The notes under the pieces were generated by a model. That model was not told where the DNA came from. It ran no database searches and saw only the letters and a list, made by a program, of their open reading frames with translations. 64,000 bases of DNA from Rotaria sp. Silwood1 (taxonomy: Eukaryota > Rotifera > Eurotatoria > Philodinida > Philodinidae), in contig CAJNOP010000019.1 in assembly GCA_905250075.1 (NCBI GenBank), forward strand, positions 2,457,022 through 2,521,021. The letters are read 5' to 3'. The position numbers and the translations under genes were made by a program. Shown here in pieces: positions 49,195-61,205 of the stretch (position 1 is its first letter; the number at the start of each line of letters is the position of its first letter).

Positions 49195-49510
49195 ACCCAC
49201 CATCATACCTACAGCAGTAGGATCCTAGTCGTATCTTGTCGTTTCGTGAGACTGGAACCGAACTTCACAGATGAGTTTTGAACGGCCGGATGTGGGCTTC
49301 GAAACCAGACCGTAAACAACAGTATACGGTTCGTATCCTGTCGCCATCATAAATCGCTGAAACCGCATTCCTGAACCGTACCGGAAACAGGCATCCGTAT
49401 CCGAACATCGCTTCCGAACTCCAGAATTGGCAGGAAACGGATGCAGGAACCGATTTCGGAATCCTGCTCCCGGAATTCGCTGGGAATCCACGAGATCCGA
49501 TGGTTTCCCA
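49195..49510. repeat. GC-rich anomalous segment with CCGGAA/GGATTCC words
   Basis: Roughly half G+C, in sharp contrast to the 30% around it. Variants of GGAATCC, CCGTATCC, CCGGAA and GGAACC recur, many being near-palindromic. An 88-codon open frame on the minus strand (49225-49491) exists but has no motif and is probably a by-product of composition. It may be another word-based repeat element or foreign DNA. Confidence 0.4.
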
Positions 49511-50360
49511 CCGTACGTCTTTGACCTGGGCTACTTTATAGATTACTAAAGAATCAGTTCGGTCGTTAAAACATGATCATAAACCAAACGATACATGAAA
49601 AGCATTAGGAAGTGCATAAATTGATAGCACAAGTCCATCTTATTCACAACCAAGTGATATTAACGTTCAATTGAAGCCCATCATTTCTCATAATTATGGA
49701 AACAATGATTGTCACACATGAAATGAATTCAATTATATTTTAGACATGCTTTTTTCTTCAACTTCATATTCAAATCCGAATATATTTATAATAAAAGTTC
49801 AAAGATTAAATAACAAATATTTTAGCATGCAATCCTTATATGAAATCTGTACAAATAATTAGCTTCGGACAGCCGGAATACAGAGAAGCATTCTTTCGTA
49901 TTGAGTAGTTCTGCTTTCATTATTTTTCCTAATTTATTGTCCCATGGTCTCTCATTCTTCCGATTTTCATCCATTCAGCGCATGAATTTCTTTGAGTATG
50001 TACACAACTCATACAAGCATTCAAATATTTGTTAATGGAAAGAAGGTCTGTGTATGTCAAGATTGAGAAAAAAATGTTGCCTAGGGTAGTAACTATCTAA
50101 TACAGTCTAAAAACTCGATGAAATTTATCAAGGCATACATGAAGGCCACTAAAAACAGTAAAACCAACTTCATCTAAATGATGACCATGAGTCACATTAG
50201 AATTGTCTTAAAGAAATTGAAAATAAAGATGAATTTAATCATTACAAGAAAATGAACTTGAATTACGATCATTATGTCAAGATCTAAAAAAGAAAAAGAT
50301 GAACTTTTTCCAAATTATATTTTTTGATTTGTATTAGAACTCTTTTATGAAACCAACAAC
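49511..50360. other. Intergenic, no gene recognised
   Basis: Composition returns to AT-rich. No open frame, repeat or RNA gene is supported. Confidence 0.5.
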
Positions 50361-50375
50361 AGAAGAAAACGATCA

Positions 50376-50907
50376 TATTTAACATTGATAAATACTCTTC
50401 TTTCACTTAACTTAATATAATAATTTACTTAACAAAAACAGAAACAAAAAGCTAGTGATGTTTCGTATCTCGATAAGATGCTTTGTCAGACATTAACACA
50501 AACATAAAACACATAATTTAACATACACCAATTTATACAAGTGGAAACATAGCAAATTAAGAACAAGCAAACCAGGCTATTTTCTTCTTTTTCTATCATT
50601 CTTTGATAGTGATACGGAAAAACAAGACGGAAACAGTGACAGCTGCATAGGGAGTTAATCCTTTTCCGTATCACTATCAAACAATGACTGAAAAAGAAGA
50701 AAATAGCCTAGTTTGCTTGTTCTTAATTTATTCTATTTCCACTTGTATAAATTGGTGTATGTTAAGTCATTTGTTTTATATTTGTGTTAATGTCTGACGA
50801 AGTATCGTATCGAGACATGAAACATCACTAGCTTTTTGTTTTTGTTGAATAAATTATTATATTAAACTAAGTGAAAGAAGAGTATTTATCAATGTTGAAT
50901 ATCAAAT
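50376..50907. mobile_element. Foldback (MITE-like) element, arms about 246 bp, loop about 38 bases
   Basis: 50376-50622 is the reverse complement of 50661-50907 with few mismatches (about 90% by eye); the innermost stem pairs 50602-50617 exactly with 50666-50681. The sequence AGAAGAAAACGATCA occurs just before the left arm (50361-50375) and again at 50927-50941, about 20 bp beyond the right arm; it could be a 15-bp direct repeat from insertion. There is no coding capacity; the open frame at 50486-50680 (minus) is an arm artefact. Confidence 0.75.
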
Positions 50908-50941
50908 CAACCTTTTTAACAAGATAAGAAGAAAACGATCA

Positions 50942-52829
50942 ATTTAATCTCTTTCGCCATTCAGTCCGATTCACCAACAGTACGTAATCACAATTTTCTC
51001 AACGTATCAAGAAAAATTATAATAACAAATGACTTGAGATGTTTTACTTTGAAATCATATCTGCTGGATTTTCTGTGGCAGATTTTCAAAATAATTTTCG
51101 GTATGTGTACCTTTCGATATTCCTTGAACATAATCTCATATTCACGTCCTCACCCTTACGATGTCTGTTTTTTTCTCACTTGATTTAATCAAATATTTTA
51201 CAACATCAGACAAATCAGTTATTTATTCTGATTTTCATTGTTACAAAATTTGATAATAACAAATTTATGTTTATCTCTTCTGTAATTACATCGTTCTTAC
51301 TTATCTTTTTCATCTGTATCTTATCAGCACATGTACAGAATGAGAAAAAGGACCATACTTATGACAAAGAAAGAAAAAAATTTATGGTTGAATGATAACG
51401 ATTTATTTTTCTTTTGAATGCAATTTATATCGCTTTTCGTCACCCGCGCTTCAAGCAGGCTTATGCACATACAAAGGATACGACTATTATATTGAAGTAA
51501 AAGGATAGACAGTGTTGATACAAGCTTCGTTGTGTTATTTATCTCATAAAAAAAATCATTATAATATAAGCTGCACAACGACAAAATAAGTAATCGCGTA
51601 TAAAACGATTTGGTAATGAAAGAATGTCCTTGTTAATGAGTGATCATAATACAAAAAAGAAAAGGTAAAAAACAGTCGTGTATTAAAAAGGACAGTAAGT
51701 ATTATGCTTTACAATTTTTTTATTTCATATTTGAAATTGAGAAAATTTAAACGAAATATGTGTTACTACTCTAAGCATTTGATCATGATTACCCAGATCC
51801 ATCAAAACGGATTCGTTTATAGCACGTTTTCAAAATATAAACATTGAAAAAATGATATGTGCATGTTTATTCTTCTCGTAAGCGAATCGTATAATGACTG
51901 GAGATAATCCTATGAGTTTAAAAATACTTTGATAAAGTAGTTAAAGTTAAAGTAGCATCCTTCAATGTTAACTTTCGCATAATCAAAGTTGAAATAAAGA
52001 TTTTCTCACAACAAAAAAGTTTCTTTTGTGGAAACATAAAACTCAAAACTTCGAGAAATCGATATCAGATTCGGACTCCACCTTTCCCACAAACTGTATT
52101 GAAAAAACGTTTTTTTTCCTAAAAAAATCTCTACTTTAACTTAAAGTCAAGTTAAAGTGGCAACTCTAATGCTCAGTGTATACGATGTATCACAGCCATT
52201 TAAGTCTATTAGTGAAATATTTGTAAAGAGGGTGTGTTTGTGCAGTTTTTGTTGCTCAAAATATTCGAAGTATACAATAAAGTAGTCGTTCACAAACTGG
52301 GCTTACTTTGATGATATAGTTACATGGATACAATTAATTTTTAGTTGTAAGACACTATTTAGTATCGTACACTTAAAAGGAAACAGATGTTTCAGAAAAT
52401 CTTAAAAAAAGGTTTCTACAATGGAAACAAAGTCGAAATCCTCTTTCAACTTCTTCTTCCAATAAATGTTTCCTAACCAATTTCACAATGAAAGTTACAG
52501 CAAAGGATGGGTGTGATATGTTATTCTAGTCATGACAATCAGTCATATTAACATGTTTCCATAATACAAAACGAACTTTGCAATCTGATATGCCAGTGCA
52601 TTCCAACAAAAAAATATTGCTAGACTATAGGAAGCTTTCAACTAAAACAGTACACTAAATGCACATATATACATCAGTTCACTAACAAAAACTCTGTTTC
52701 TCTCAGGATGATGCACAGTTTTTACATATTCAGCGCAAAGATAGTTCATGCTGCACATCCACTTTCACTGCTGGCAGTATACCACTGGTCAAAAATTGTC
52801 GAAATATATGAGTAAATATATTGATCGAT
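50942..52829. other. Intergenic, no gene recognised
   Basis: AT-rich DNA with only low-complexity open frames (e.g. 51324-51584 minus). There is no recognisable repeat or RNA gene. Confidence 0.5.
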
Positions 52830-52876
52830 GTAGTCGATAATGTAAAATAATGTCCATTATTTACATTATCGGCTAC
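52830..52876. repeat. Short hairpin, about 22-bp stem and 2-base loop
   Basis: 52830-52852 pairs with 52855-52876 (GTAGTCGATAATG... against ...CATTATCGGCTAC) with one mismatch and one unpaired base. It lies about 120 bp left of a larger inverted repeat. Possibly a cruciform or a remnant of a small element. Confidence 0.6.
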
Positions 52877-52991
52877 AATGGGTTATCTAAATAAATTATT
52901 ATTTTTTTCTTTTATTTAGATCCGTATAAACATTAACTAGGTAGCAAAATGATGAAGCAAAGAAGAACCAAAAATTGCTAATCATATTAAC

Positions 52992-53286
52992 GATTCATAG
53001 TCTTATGAATCTTGCAATAAATGCAAATCCACATAAGCAACATATTGGGTTAGTGAGTTTTGTTAATGAAAAGATTTCTTATTTTTTATACTTGTACATC
53101 GTAAGTTGTTCTTCAGTAAAACCTAACCTTGATTGAAATTTTTCTCAGAAACAGTCATATTCCTCTGAAAAATAACTTATGACATATACACATAAAAAAT
53201 AAGATATTTTATTAATAAAACTCACTAAATCAATATGCTGCCCATGAGAATTTACATTTATTCTTAAATTCAAAAGACTATGGATC
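52992..53286. repeat. Inverted repeat, arms about 125 bp
   Basis: 52992-53116 matches the reverse complement of 53164-53286 at roughly 75%, sharing GATTCATAGTC/GATCCATAGTC at the ends and TTAGTGAGTTTT in the middle. The spacer is about 47 bp. It is non-coding and probably an old foldback element. Confidence 0.65.
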
Positions 53287-55750
53287 AGTAGGTTCGTATC
53301 TTGATCCTACCGGTAATTGCATGGAACACTTGCGATATAATCGATAGTTTCCACATCGTTCGGGAAGTGGTTTCGTAAACAAAATTATGAAGTCTAAATG
53401 CAGTAAAGAAGTATACAAACGTGACAGTAAAATGAAAGATAGATAGATATATGTATTAAGGACTTACATTTGTTGAGTTTCTGATTGGTAAATAGCTCTC
53501 TCTATGAGATATGACAGCTAAAAAAACAACAGCTCTGTGTGAAATCTGGAAGAATTATTTACAACATGTTTATGACTAGGAAACTTTCAGTAATATTTCT
53601 TGCAATTGTTCGATACTCTAAAGTTATGGCAACATTCCAAGACCTTCACAAGTTTTCTTAGAAACATTTTTTTCTTACAGTGTTTAGAATAATATACGGT
53701 CATTTTTAAAATGAACGCTTCAATCTGGGATAAATTTTGGGGGAATAGATTCAGGAAATAAAAGTACGACTAGGTTTAGGGAAATCGAAGTATATACAAG
53801 GAAATAGGCATAGATGTAGTAGTATACGTATAAAGAGAAGGATTGATATATATGCTTAGTGAGATTACATTAAGAAACTTGAAAAAAAGAAGATTTCGAT
53901 TTCGTTACAAAATTCAGAACCTTTTGAAGTTCCGTGTGAAATTTTTTCCTTATGCACTCTTTTGATAATCAGTTTTAAGGTTAATTGAAATCGTTTAGGA
54001 AATTTATATGCCTTCACTAGATGCTTTATGAAAATGCAACGCATAGAAGCCTCTTCCATACAGTTTTTAGAAAGAGTATATGAAAAGGTTTGTGAAAGGG
54101 CTTACGAAAATTTCATAAATGGTAAAAAAAAGAGGGGCTTTTGCACGTTGTGATTTAATGAACTCTTTAGAATTTTATTATTGTACAGTGTTGTTACAGT
54201 GAGAAGAGAAGTGTCTGTTAGTGTGCTAGAAATGTATATGGACGGTATGTGAGGCTGGATGAGGATCTAGAGTTGTAATGACACAGAAGAACAACTTCAC
54301 TAATTCAGACTCAGAATTTCATCCATACTTCCAGTAAAACGATGCTTTATAAATCATCATACTTTACTGATATACATAGAGCTAATTTTCAGGATTTAAT
54401 TAATGCAGAACTTAACAGCAACAAAACATCGATTTTTGAAACTAAGAACAATCATTTTTCTAATAAGTTTAGCACAAAGAGTTGCAATTACGTAGTTTAC
54501 TTGAAGGAGACGCGTTTAAACATTCATAGTGACTATTTACAAAAATCTGGTCTTAATGCATTAATGCAGCATCTTTCACGAAATTTTATTTATTTCTCTT
54601 TATTCGCTTAGATGAGTACTAAAATTATATGAATTAAATGTTTCATATGTACATGCATTGTAGCATCCTAAGAAACTGCTCGGTGTACCTTCTTGTTTGA
54701 ACGATGCTTCCGCTAGTATACTGACAGATGCTGCGATCCATTTATAAATGATTCTTACTTAAAAATAGTTGAAATGTTTTTGGTGAAGGCAAAAATATGA
54801 CTTGGAATTGCTATTTTTTTTGTGCAATCTATTTGAAAGAAGTTTCAAATAAGCTTCTGCTATTATCAAAAGATCCAGTCTATTCAATCGAATCAAAGCT
54901 AAGATATTTCAACTTTTGATTGTAGCGGCTATTGCCTGATACACTCCTCAGAATAAAAATATTTTCTTATCGGCCTTTCAAGTTATTGAATGGCATGAGG
55001 AATGTATTTAGTATTTTATATTATAAAAGCTAGTCTTGTCCAAATTTAAGTTTTGAAAAAAGAATATGCTACCTATTCATGTTTTCTGAGATTTTTACTA
55101 AGAGAACCTGGTGAAATATATCTCAATATTAGTGTAAATAGATATGCTTTACATGAAGAAGGATGACGAGGTATAAATTATCAGAATATTAATGCATTTG
55201 AATAGATCCTGATACTTATGTTCTTACAAACAGTGGTAGGATTTTACTTCGGTCTCGTTTTAGAATGCATTCAGCAGTTAAAAGATCAATGTTGTTTAGT
55301 ATCTTTTCTTACTTTCAGGAGTGAGTTAAGCAAGACTCATGGGGTAAGAAAGTGTTTGCATTTCTAAGAAATATACCTGCAATACAAAAGCTGATAGCAT
55401 TATCCCTATGAGATTCAAATGTGAAACGTGATGTAACATTTGTTACTAATCACGCGAGTGTTATGTTATTTGGTTTATCTTGGCACTGATTTTTTCCAAC
55501 ATCTTTTACTTAATTCTTGAGAACTACAATAGAAAAGAAGTTTGTCTATTCTCATAATATGTTAGTGATATATTATCGACGGTAGGATATGGAAAGCGTC
55601 TGATACGGCCTGTGATAGTCGTTGAGAGGAGAAAGAGAAAATCTTTAAATTTCTATCCCTATACACTTCAGCATTTCTTTTAGATCGTGTTTCACAAAAA
55701 ATAAACAAAGCACCTGAAATAGACTTCGACTCATCTTTTTCATATTGAAA
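53287..55750. other. Intergenic, upstream of the glycosyltransferase gene
   Basis: AT-rich DNA. Frames at 53865-54059 (minus) and 54342-54611 (plus) have no motif. A weak dispersed repeat shared with 16330-16435 occupies about 55610-55710, close to the glycosyltransferase start. Confidence 0.45.
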
Positions 55751-56755
55751 ATGCGGTACGATCTAAAATTCTTCATTACGGTTACTGTTGGAAGCCTATT
55801 ACTGATGATTTGGTGGCGGTTTTTTCTTGACTTACGACAGCCGTCGCCGAATTCTAAGTCCCTCGATAAGACACCTGGATTGTCAAAAGATTTGTCTACT
55901 CTATCTAATGCAGCTGGCAAATCTTTACCAAAACCACGTCTGATCTTCAACACGTCTGCTCGTTATATTAATAACAGTTTAGAATGTTGGACTGATGACG
56001 ACTATTTGCACTGGAAACAAGGTGATTTTTATCCACCTGGTCAGTCAAATGGTTCAATTGCCTTTATGATCTTGACTGGTGATAGTAACTTACGTACTCG
56101 CTGTGATGTCATTATGTGCACATTCGGCGTCACTATTCATCCATCACGACTCTTTTTCGTGGGTGAATCATCATCGGATAGACGAGTACCAATTTATGAT
56201 GTGGTTGCACCCGACACACCGAGACCAGTTAACATTTGGTGGAGCAAGCAAAAAGTCACTCGAGGTTTAGATGTTGTTATTAACATGATTAATAAAATGG
56301 CTGACGGCACAGATATCAAGTGGCTTATGGTAATGGATGATGATACGTTTGTTTCTCCACCGAATTTAAGATTAGTTTTATCGGATTATGATCCTCAACA
56401 ACCGCTAATGATCGGAAACGCATGTGAAGATCGATTTTGTGGTGGTGGAGGCTATGTTTTTTCAAGAGCCTTATTCGAAAAATTCCCTCCATTCATTTTG
56501 TCGTGTTACCCAAACAAACCAGGTGGATATAGTGATATGGTTGTGCCTCGATGTATCACCGCTAAAACTGGAGTTCGACCGACCGATCGAAGAGAGTTCA
56601 ATACTCAACCACCAGACCACTATACTACACGAGATGTATTAGCCGCTCGACCAAATGGATTCGGGAGAGCTGCTACTTTTCATTATCTGAGATTGCCAAA
56701 AAACTACCTAGACTTGTGGAGACTTCATCAAGCGTTTTACCGGGATGGAACATAA
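55751..56755 (+). CDS. Fringe/GT31-family glycosyltransferase, type II membrane protein
   Basis: An intron-less frame of 334 residues from the first ATG (55751; the codon two positions upstream is TTG). A short cytoplasmic tail precedes a membrane anchor (about 6-23), then a Pro/Ser-rich stem (about 25-70) and a lumenal catalytic domain. The DxD-type metal and nucleotide-sugar motif is MDDD at 195-198, followed by TFVSPPNL. GGGGYVFSR at 231-239 is the glycine-rich acceptor-site motif of the Fringe/C1GALT group. Paired cysteines include C119, C123, C225 and C230. It is most likely a Golgi beta-1,3 glycosyltransferase; whether it acts on O-fucose, like Fringe, or on another acceptor cannot be told. 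Length is near that of Fringe-type enzymes (about 320-380). An AATAAA lies at 57174. Intron-less members of this family are often expanded in lineages with many secreted glycoproteins. Confidence 0.85.
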   Translation: MRYDLKFFITVTVGSLLLMIWWRFFLDLRQPSPNSKSLDKTPGLSKDLSTLSNAAGKSLPKPRLIFNTSARYINNSLECWTDDDYLHWKQGDFYPPGQSNGSIAFMILTGDSNLRTRCDVIMCTFGVTIHPSRLFFVGESSSDRRVPIYDVVAPDTPRPVNIWWSKQKVTRGLDVVINMINKMADGTDIKWLMVMDDDTFVSPPNLRLVLSDYDPQQPLMIGNACEDRFCGGGGYVFSRALFEKFPPFILSCYPNKPGGYSDMVVPRCITAKTGVRPTDRREFNTQPPDHYTTRDVLAARPNGFGRAATFHYLRLPKNYLDLWRLHQAFYRDGT

Positions 56756-58779
56756 TCAAAACTACTGGTTCTTACCTCTCTGCTCCTGTTTCCATTTGTT
56801 GCAGTGTTTCGTTTATCAAATAACTGAATCATATGCAAAAAAAACTTGGATGTGGATGAGAGTGACAAAATACCATGACATGTTTTTCACTATCGCTAAA
56901 GATTCTCATCATATCGAAAATAATTATACATGTTCATTGTCCAAAAAATTACAAGAATCCTAATCTATTCTTTTGTGTATCGAATGCTAAAACTATCTAG
57001 AATGAATTATATAATTGTGAGTTAGTGAACAGGTATTGAACTGTATGTCGAAGTCAGCTTCTCCTAACACTAATGTGTACTTTTGAGAATCAATCATGTT
57101 GCATCAACTGCATATTATCCTCTATTCCAAATGTAAATGGTCTAGCAAAGTTAGTTTTTAGGATCTGAAAGAAAATAAAGTATGGATGATTGAGAATGAA
57201 AGATGAAGAATGAAATAAAGTATTTTATTGGATGAAATGTACGTTTTACAAGCTGATCATCAGTAGTCATTAATTTATATCAATGTTAATGCTAAGCCAG
57301 TACCTCATACACAAAGGTGATATGTGGATTGCAAATTTATTTTCGAGATTCCAGAAATCAAAGCAATTTTTTTCCTTGTTCACGAACACCATAACAATAG
57401 TAATCATTCTGATTGAGAACGACAGATATTCAACTCTGCCAAGATTAATCATAGTTTGTCAAAAAGTAAATTTAGATAAAAAGGACTCATGACAACAAAC
57501 TGCTTTAATGATTCAGTTAGATGATGGATCGAATGATTTCTAGTGTAACCAGTAGATTACATGATTGACCACACTGAAATGAATGGAGAGATAAATGATT
57601 GGTCACTTATTCTGACTGATTTAAACAATCAGTAAATTTTTATATGAATGAATATCGTTAGACTCATCAATATTCGATAACCTGATTGACAGCAAGATGA
57701 ACATGTCAATAAGAGTTTTATTAAAAATAGTTTGATTGTCACAAGAGCCATTTACATCAAATAAAATTTGGCATTCATTTTTGTTCAATAGTGTTGTTCA
57801 TTATTACTTGGAAGCATATATTAATGAACAAGTGTTTAAATTATTGTTTCTCTTTGTTGCTCATCGTTGAGACAAGTGTCGCGATTAATTTTATCTAATG
57901 TCATGCAACATCAAACAATGAATCTATAATGACATCTCATAGTATATTTTATCCTACTTTCAAGATACTTTGGTTGTTCAACATGTTCTTTATTCCATCA
58001 ATAATCATAAATCAACATGGTATTGCTTTGTTCTGATACAAACCATCACCATTCGTCGCATAGAATTATCTTCTTATTCAAAGAGAAGCAACTGCTCTGG
58101 AGTAAATTTATTGCATCGTTTTGAAAAGTCGAACGACTTGGTTGAAATCTACTAAATTATGAGGAGATACTTGTTTCTTTGGGGGAAGACTTTCATCAAT
58201 TAGTTTTTTGCTCTATTATATCTATACGTCGTTCGAATAACATTTTTTTGCTATGTGTGTTTGAAAGAAGAATTTTAAAAAGAAAATCGAGATCATGCAA
58301 TATTTCAGCTTGCTTGTGAGTATGATCATCGTTAATTCATAATTTGAAGGCACGTAAACATTCATGGAGAAATATTATTAAATTTTATACGTTCAGACTC
58401 TGCATGTACAGATCATTTCAGAGAACAACATATTGACAGAAATGATGAGACTTTCGACATTTAAAAGATTCCTCTATCGATAACAAAGTTGGACAATCTA
58501 GGAAAGTATTAACAAGATATGGGATATAGGTGTGGATGATAATGAAGAGATGAACCAAGCCATCATGCATGTGTACACTAGTACCTGTCAACACCTCATA
58601 CATCTACATATTCGCTCTTACCTCGAATCACCTTGGTACCAGTGACACACGATGGAGTCTCTACTGAGTTGATTTCTGGTAGCGAACGCGAATAAAATAG
58701 TCATGAGATTTGTCTTTCATTCAATCGTGATGTATTCGAGAATGAAAGAGATCAAGAAAAACAAACTAAATGTCTTTTT
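56756..58779. other. Intergenic, no gene recognised
   Basis: 3' flank of the glycosyltransferase gene (AATAAA near 57174), then AT-rich sequence. Short frames at 57270-57492, 57970-58155 and 58418-58603 have no motif. Confidence 0.55.
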
Positions 58780-59378
58780 TGAGTCGATTCAATTGAAAAT
58801 CATTGAATACGATGATTCTGACGATCGAAGGACAAACCTCGGGGAAAGTTGAACTGATTTGGTGATTTTCCTTGGCCATTTCCACCGACAACGACTGTGT
58901 TCTGTTTCGCTTTTGGAGGCCAATGAATCACTCGATTATTTGCAGAATCTGCCACATAGACGGTACCTAAAGCATCGACGAACAGCCCCTCAGGATACGA
59001 CAATTGTGTGAGCGATTTTTCTTCACCTTTACCTCCAGCGACGATAATCCCTTCTGTTGCACCTATATTCCATTTCATCACACGATGATTGCTGAAGTTT
59101 GACACGTAGACAGCTTCTTGTCAATCGACAAAGAGATATCCTGGTGCTTTGAGTTGATTGAGACGAGTTCCTTTACCATACCTACCAGCCACGAGAGTTC
59201 CATTCTTATCTCCTATTTCATATCGTCTTACTTCAACTTTGTCAGTATTAGAGATGTAGATATATCTCTGACCATCCGTAGCCAATCTAAAATACCCGAT
59301 GTTGTCGAAGAGATTTTCTCCTTGAGTTGTGTTATTGAGACGAGACCATCGTAAGACTCGCTGATTATGCAAATCCAA
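58780..59378 (-). pseudogene. Decayed NHL-repeat protein gene fragment
   Basis: The minus strand from 59378 encodes NHL beta-propeller blades: NQRVLRWSR, then YIYISNTDKVEVRRYE, then AVYVSNFSNHRVMKWN, GIIVAGGKGEEKSLTQLSYP, VYVADSANNRVIHW and VVVGGNGQGKSPNQFNFPRG. The blade spacing of about 45-50 residues is right. A TGA (near 59119) interrupts the frame after LFVD, in the middle of a blade, and a second TGA follows NHRIQ at 58800-58802 where a basic residue is expected. There is no start codon; homology stops at 59378, next to a 10-bp minisatellite. NHL proteins of this type are secreted or scaffold proteins abundant in rotifers. This copy is broken at both ends. Confidence 0.75.
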
Positions 59379-59403
59379 GGGGGAAAAAGCAGATTTTAAC
59401 CCC

Positions 59404-59480
59404 CGAAATCTCTGGAAATCTCTGGAAATCTTTTGAAATCTTTAGAAATCTTTGGAAATCTTTAGAAACTTTTAAGAATC
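59404..59480. repeat. 10-bp minisatellite, about 7 copies
   Basis: GAAATCTCTG, GAAATCTTTT, GAAATCTTTA and GAAATCTTTG repeat head to tail with an exact 10-bp period. It abuts the broken 5' edge of the NHL-repeat fragment. Confidence 0.9.
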
Positions 59481-61103
59481 CTTTGGCCCTATAATGACGC
59501 ATGTTACACCAATAATACATCAGTGAACTATGGAGATTCAATGGAATTTGTATTGACCGACTTTCATATTATTGTACTGTTACCGTTATATCTCTAATTT
59601 TTCTGCAAGAGAAAGAACCTTTTCAGCAAAGAAGGAGTACTTTTTTTTATAAAGGTTGTTGAGAATACTCAAGTAAGATTGGGTAAACATTGCATTGCAA
59701 TACATGACAGATTAATTAGAAAGACCATAAAGTTTAAGACAGAAATAATTCTTTATAATAAAATGTTTTGTTTGATAGTTTTCATCAAGAATTCTTCTGC
59801 TATAGGTTGAATGATTCATTGTAATCAGCTAAATGTAACTCAACTGAATCATAGATTATAACTCATCTTTTTAGAAAATAAACATAAAATCATGAGTGAT
59901 AAACCGTCAGTGGTGTTCCAAAGGAGTGTGATTGAAAAGCTGATCATGAATGTCAAACTTTCAACGAAGTAACTTAACACGTTTCGGTTTTGTAAAAAAA
60001 AATTGTCTACATATGGAACTCAATATGCAAAACTTAAAATTTTTTCTTTATGAACACGACGAACAATTTCAAAAAGTGCATGTGACACAAACTATCACCC
60101 CCAGTAGAGACACTTATATTGTCAGTTAAGGAAATGAAACACGTTGGGTGCAGAGTGAAGGTCTCCCTACCAAACTTATAAATTTAAAACATTAGCTACT
60201 GTTGCTGTGTGCCGACCATGATATTATAGTTTTACAATGTTAGCAGTATATATAGCATGATTAAAGCTCAAAGTTTCAGCAGATTCTTTAATTTTATTTT
60301 TTTGATGAAAGGAAAGAGATGATGAGATGCTTTAGATAAATACGTATGTTTCATATTTAAAAAAGAGATTGTAAAAAATATCAAGGGAAAAATTTATGTT
60401 AGCAGCAATGCCAAATATAAGGAAAATAGATCCGAAATTCTCACCTTGATATATTTTTCAAACTTTTTTCAAAAATATGGAGTCAATCTTTTAATGATTC
60501 TACTCGAAAAGTTCTATTTAACCATTAAGAGAACAGAACAAGAGATCTTACTGAAATTTTTAGTTTTGAGCATCTTGCAAACACTAGAGACAGCTGAAAA
60601 CTTGAACATCTTGATCGGTACACACTGACACGGTCTAGAATTTTAAACAGGCTAATTTAACGATAAGAACTTTGAATTTGATTCAAATGTGTTTAACGAC
60701 TCTATTTGTCAAATCATCCACAAAAGGTGATAAATACGAAAAGCAAATGATGGACAACTTGCTGGCAGAAATTATATTATCTAGGATAATACCACTTTAC
60801 ATAGAAGTAGATTTTTGACAAAAGGAATAGCTAAAAGTCAGCTGAACCTTCTTTTTATTCTTACGACCCTAATGCCAAATCTTTCTGCCATGGTTGAGAT
60901 CTGTATCAAGCTTCACAAGTTTAAAGAAATAACTCTTTGCTTCAAATGAGGACCGTAAAATGTACCACACTATTATCAATAGCCAAACTACTTATCTTTC
61001 ATTTAGTAAACGGTAGTCCAAATAGTATTAATCTAATAATGAGATCTTGTTTAGACGCCGAAAATTTGGACTTTAGATTCCAATTCACTACGGGCCACTA
61101 AGT
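59481..61103. other. Intergenic, no gene recognised
   Basis: AT-rich DNA between the minisatellite and the last possible exon of the interrupted minus-strand gene. The frame at 60446-60628 shows no motif. Confidence 0.5.
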
Positions 61104-61205
61104 CTAGTTTGTTATAGTCTTGCCGGATGTATGTTTAATGTTATTAGAGTTCTGCGAAATGAAGAGTAAAAGAGGCATCGATTGACATCTATTCTTTTAT
61201 ATATA

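Noticed and set aside
49225-49491. 88-codon minus-strand frame in the GC-rich island
   Set aside because: GC-rich DNA has fewer stops by chance; composition mirrors the repeated words and no domain is visible.
54342-54611. 89-codon frame starting with ATG
   Set aside because: No motif, no codon pattern different from surrounding DNA, no signal peptide.
55645-55953. 102-codon minus-strand frame
   Set aside because: Antisense to the start of the glycosyltransferase gene.
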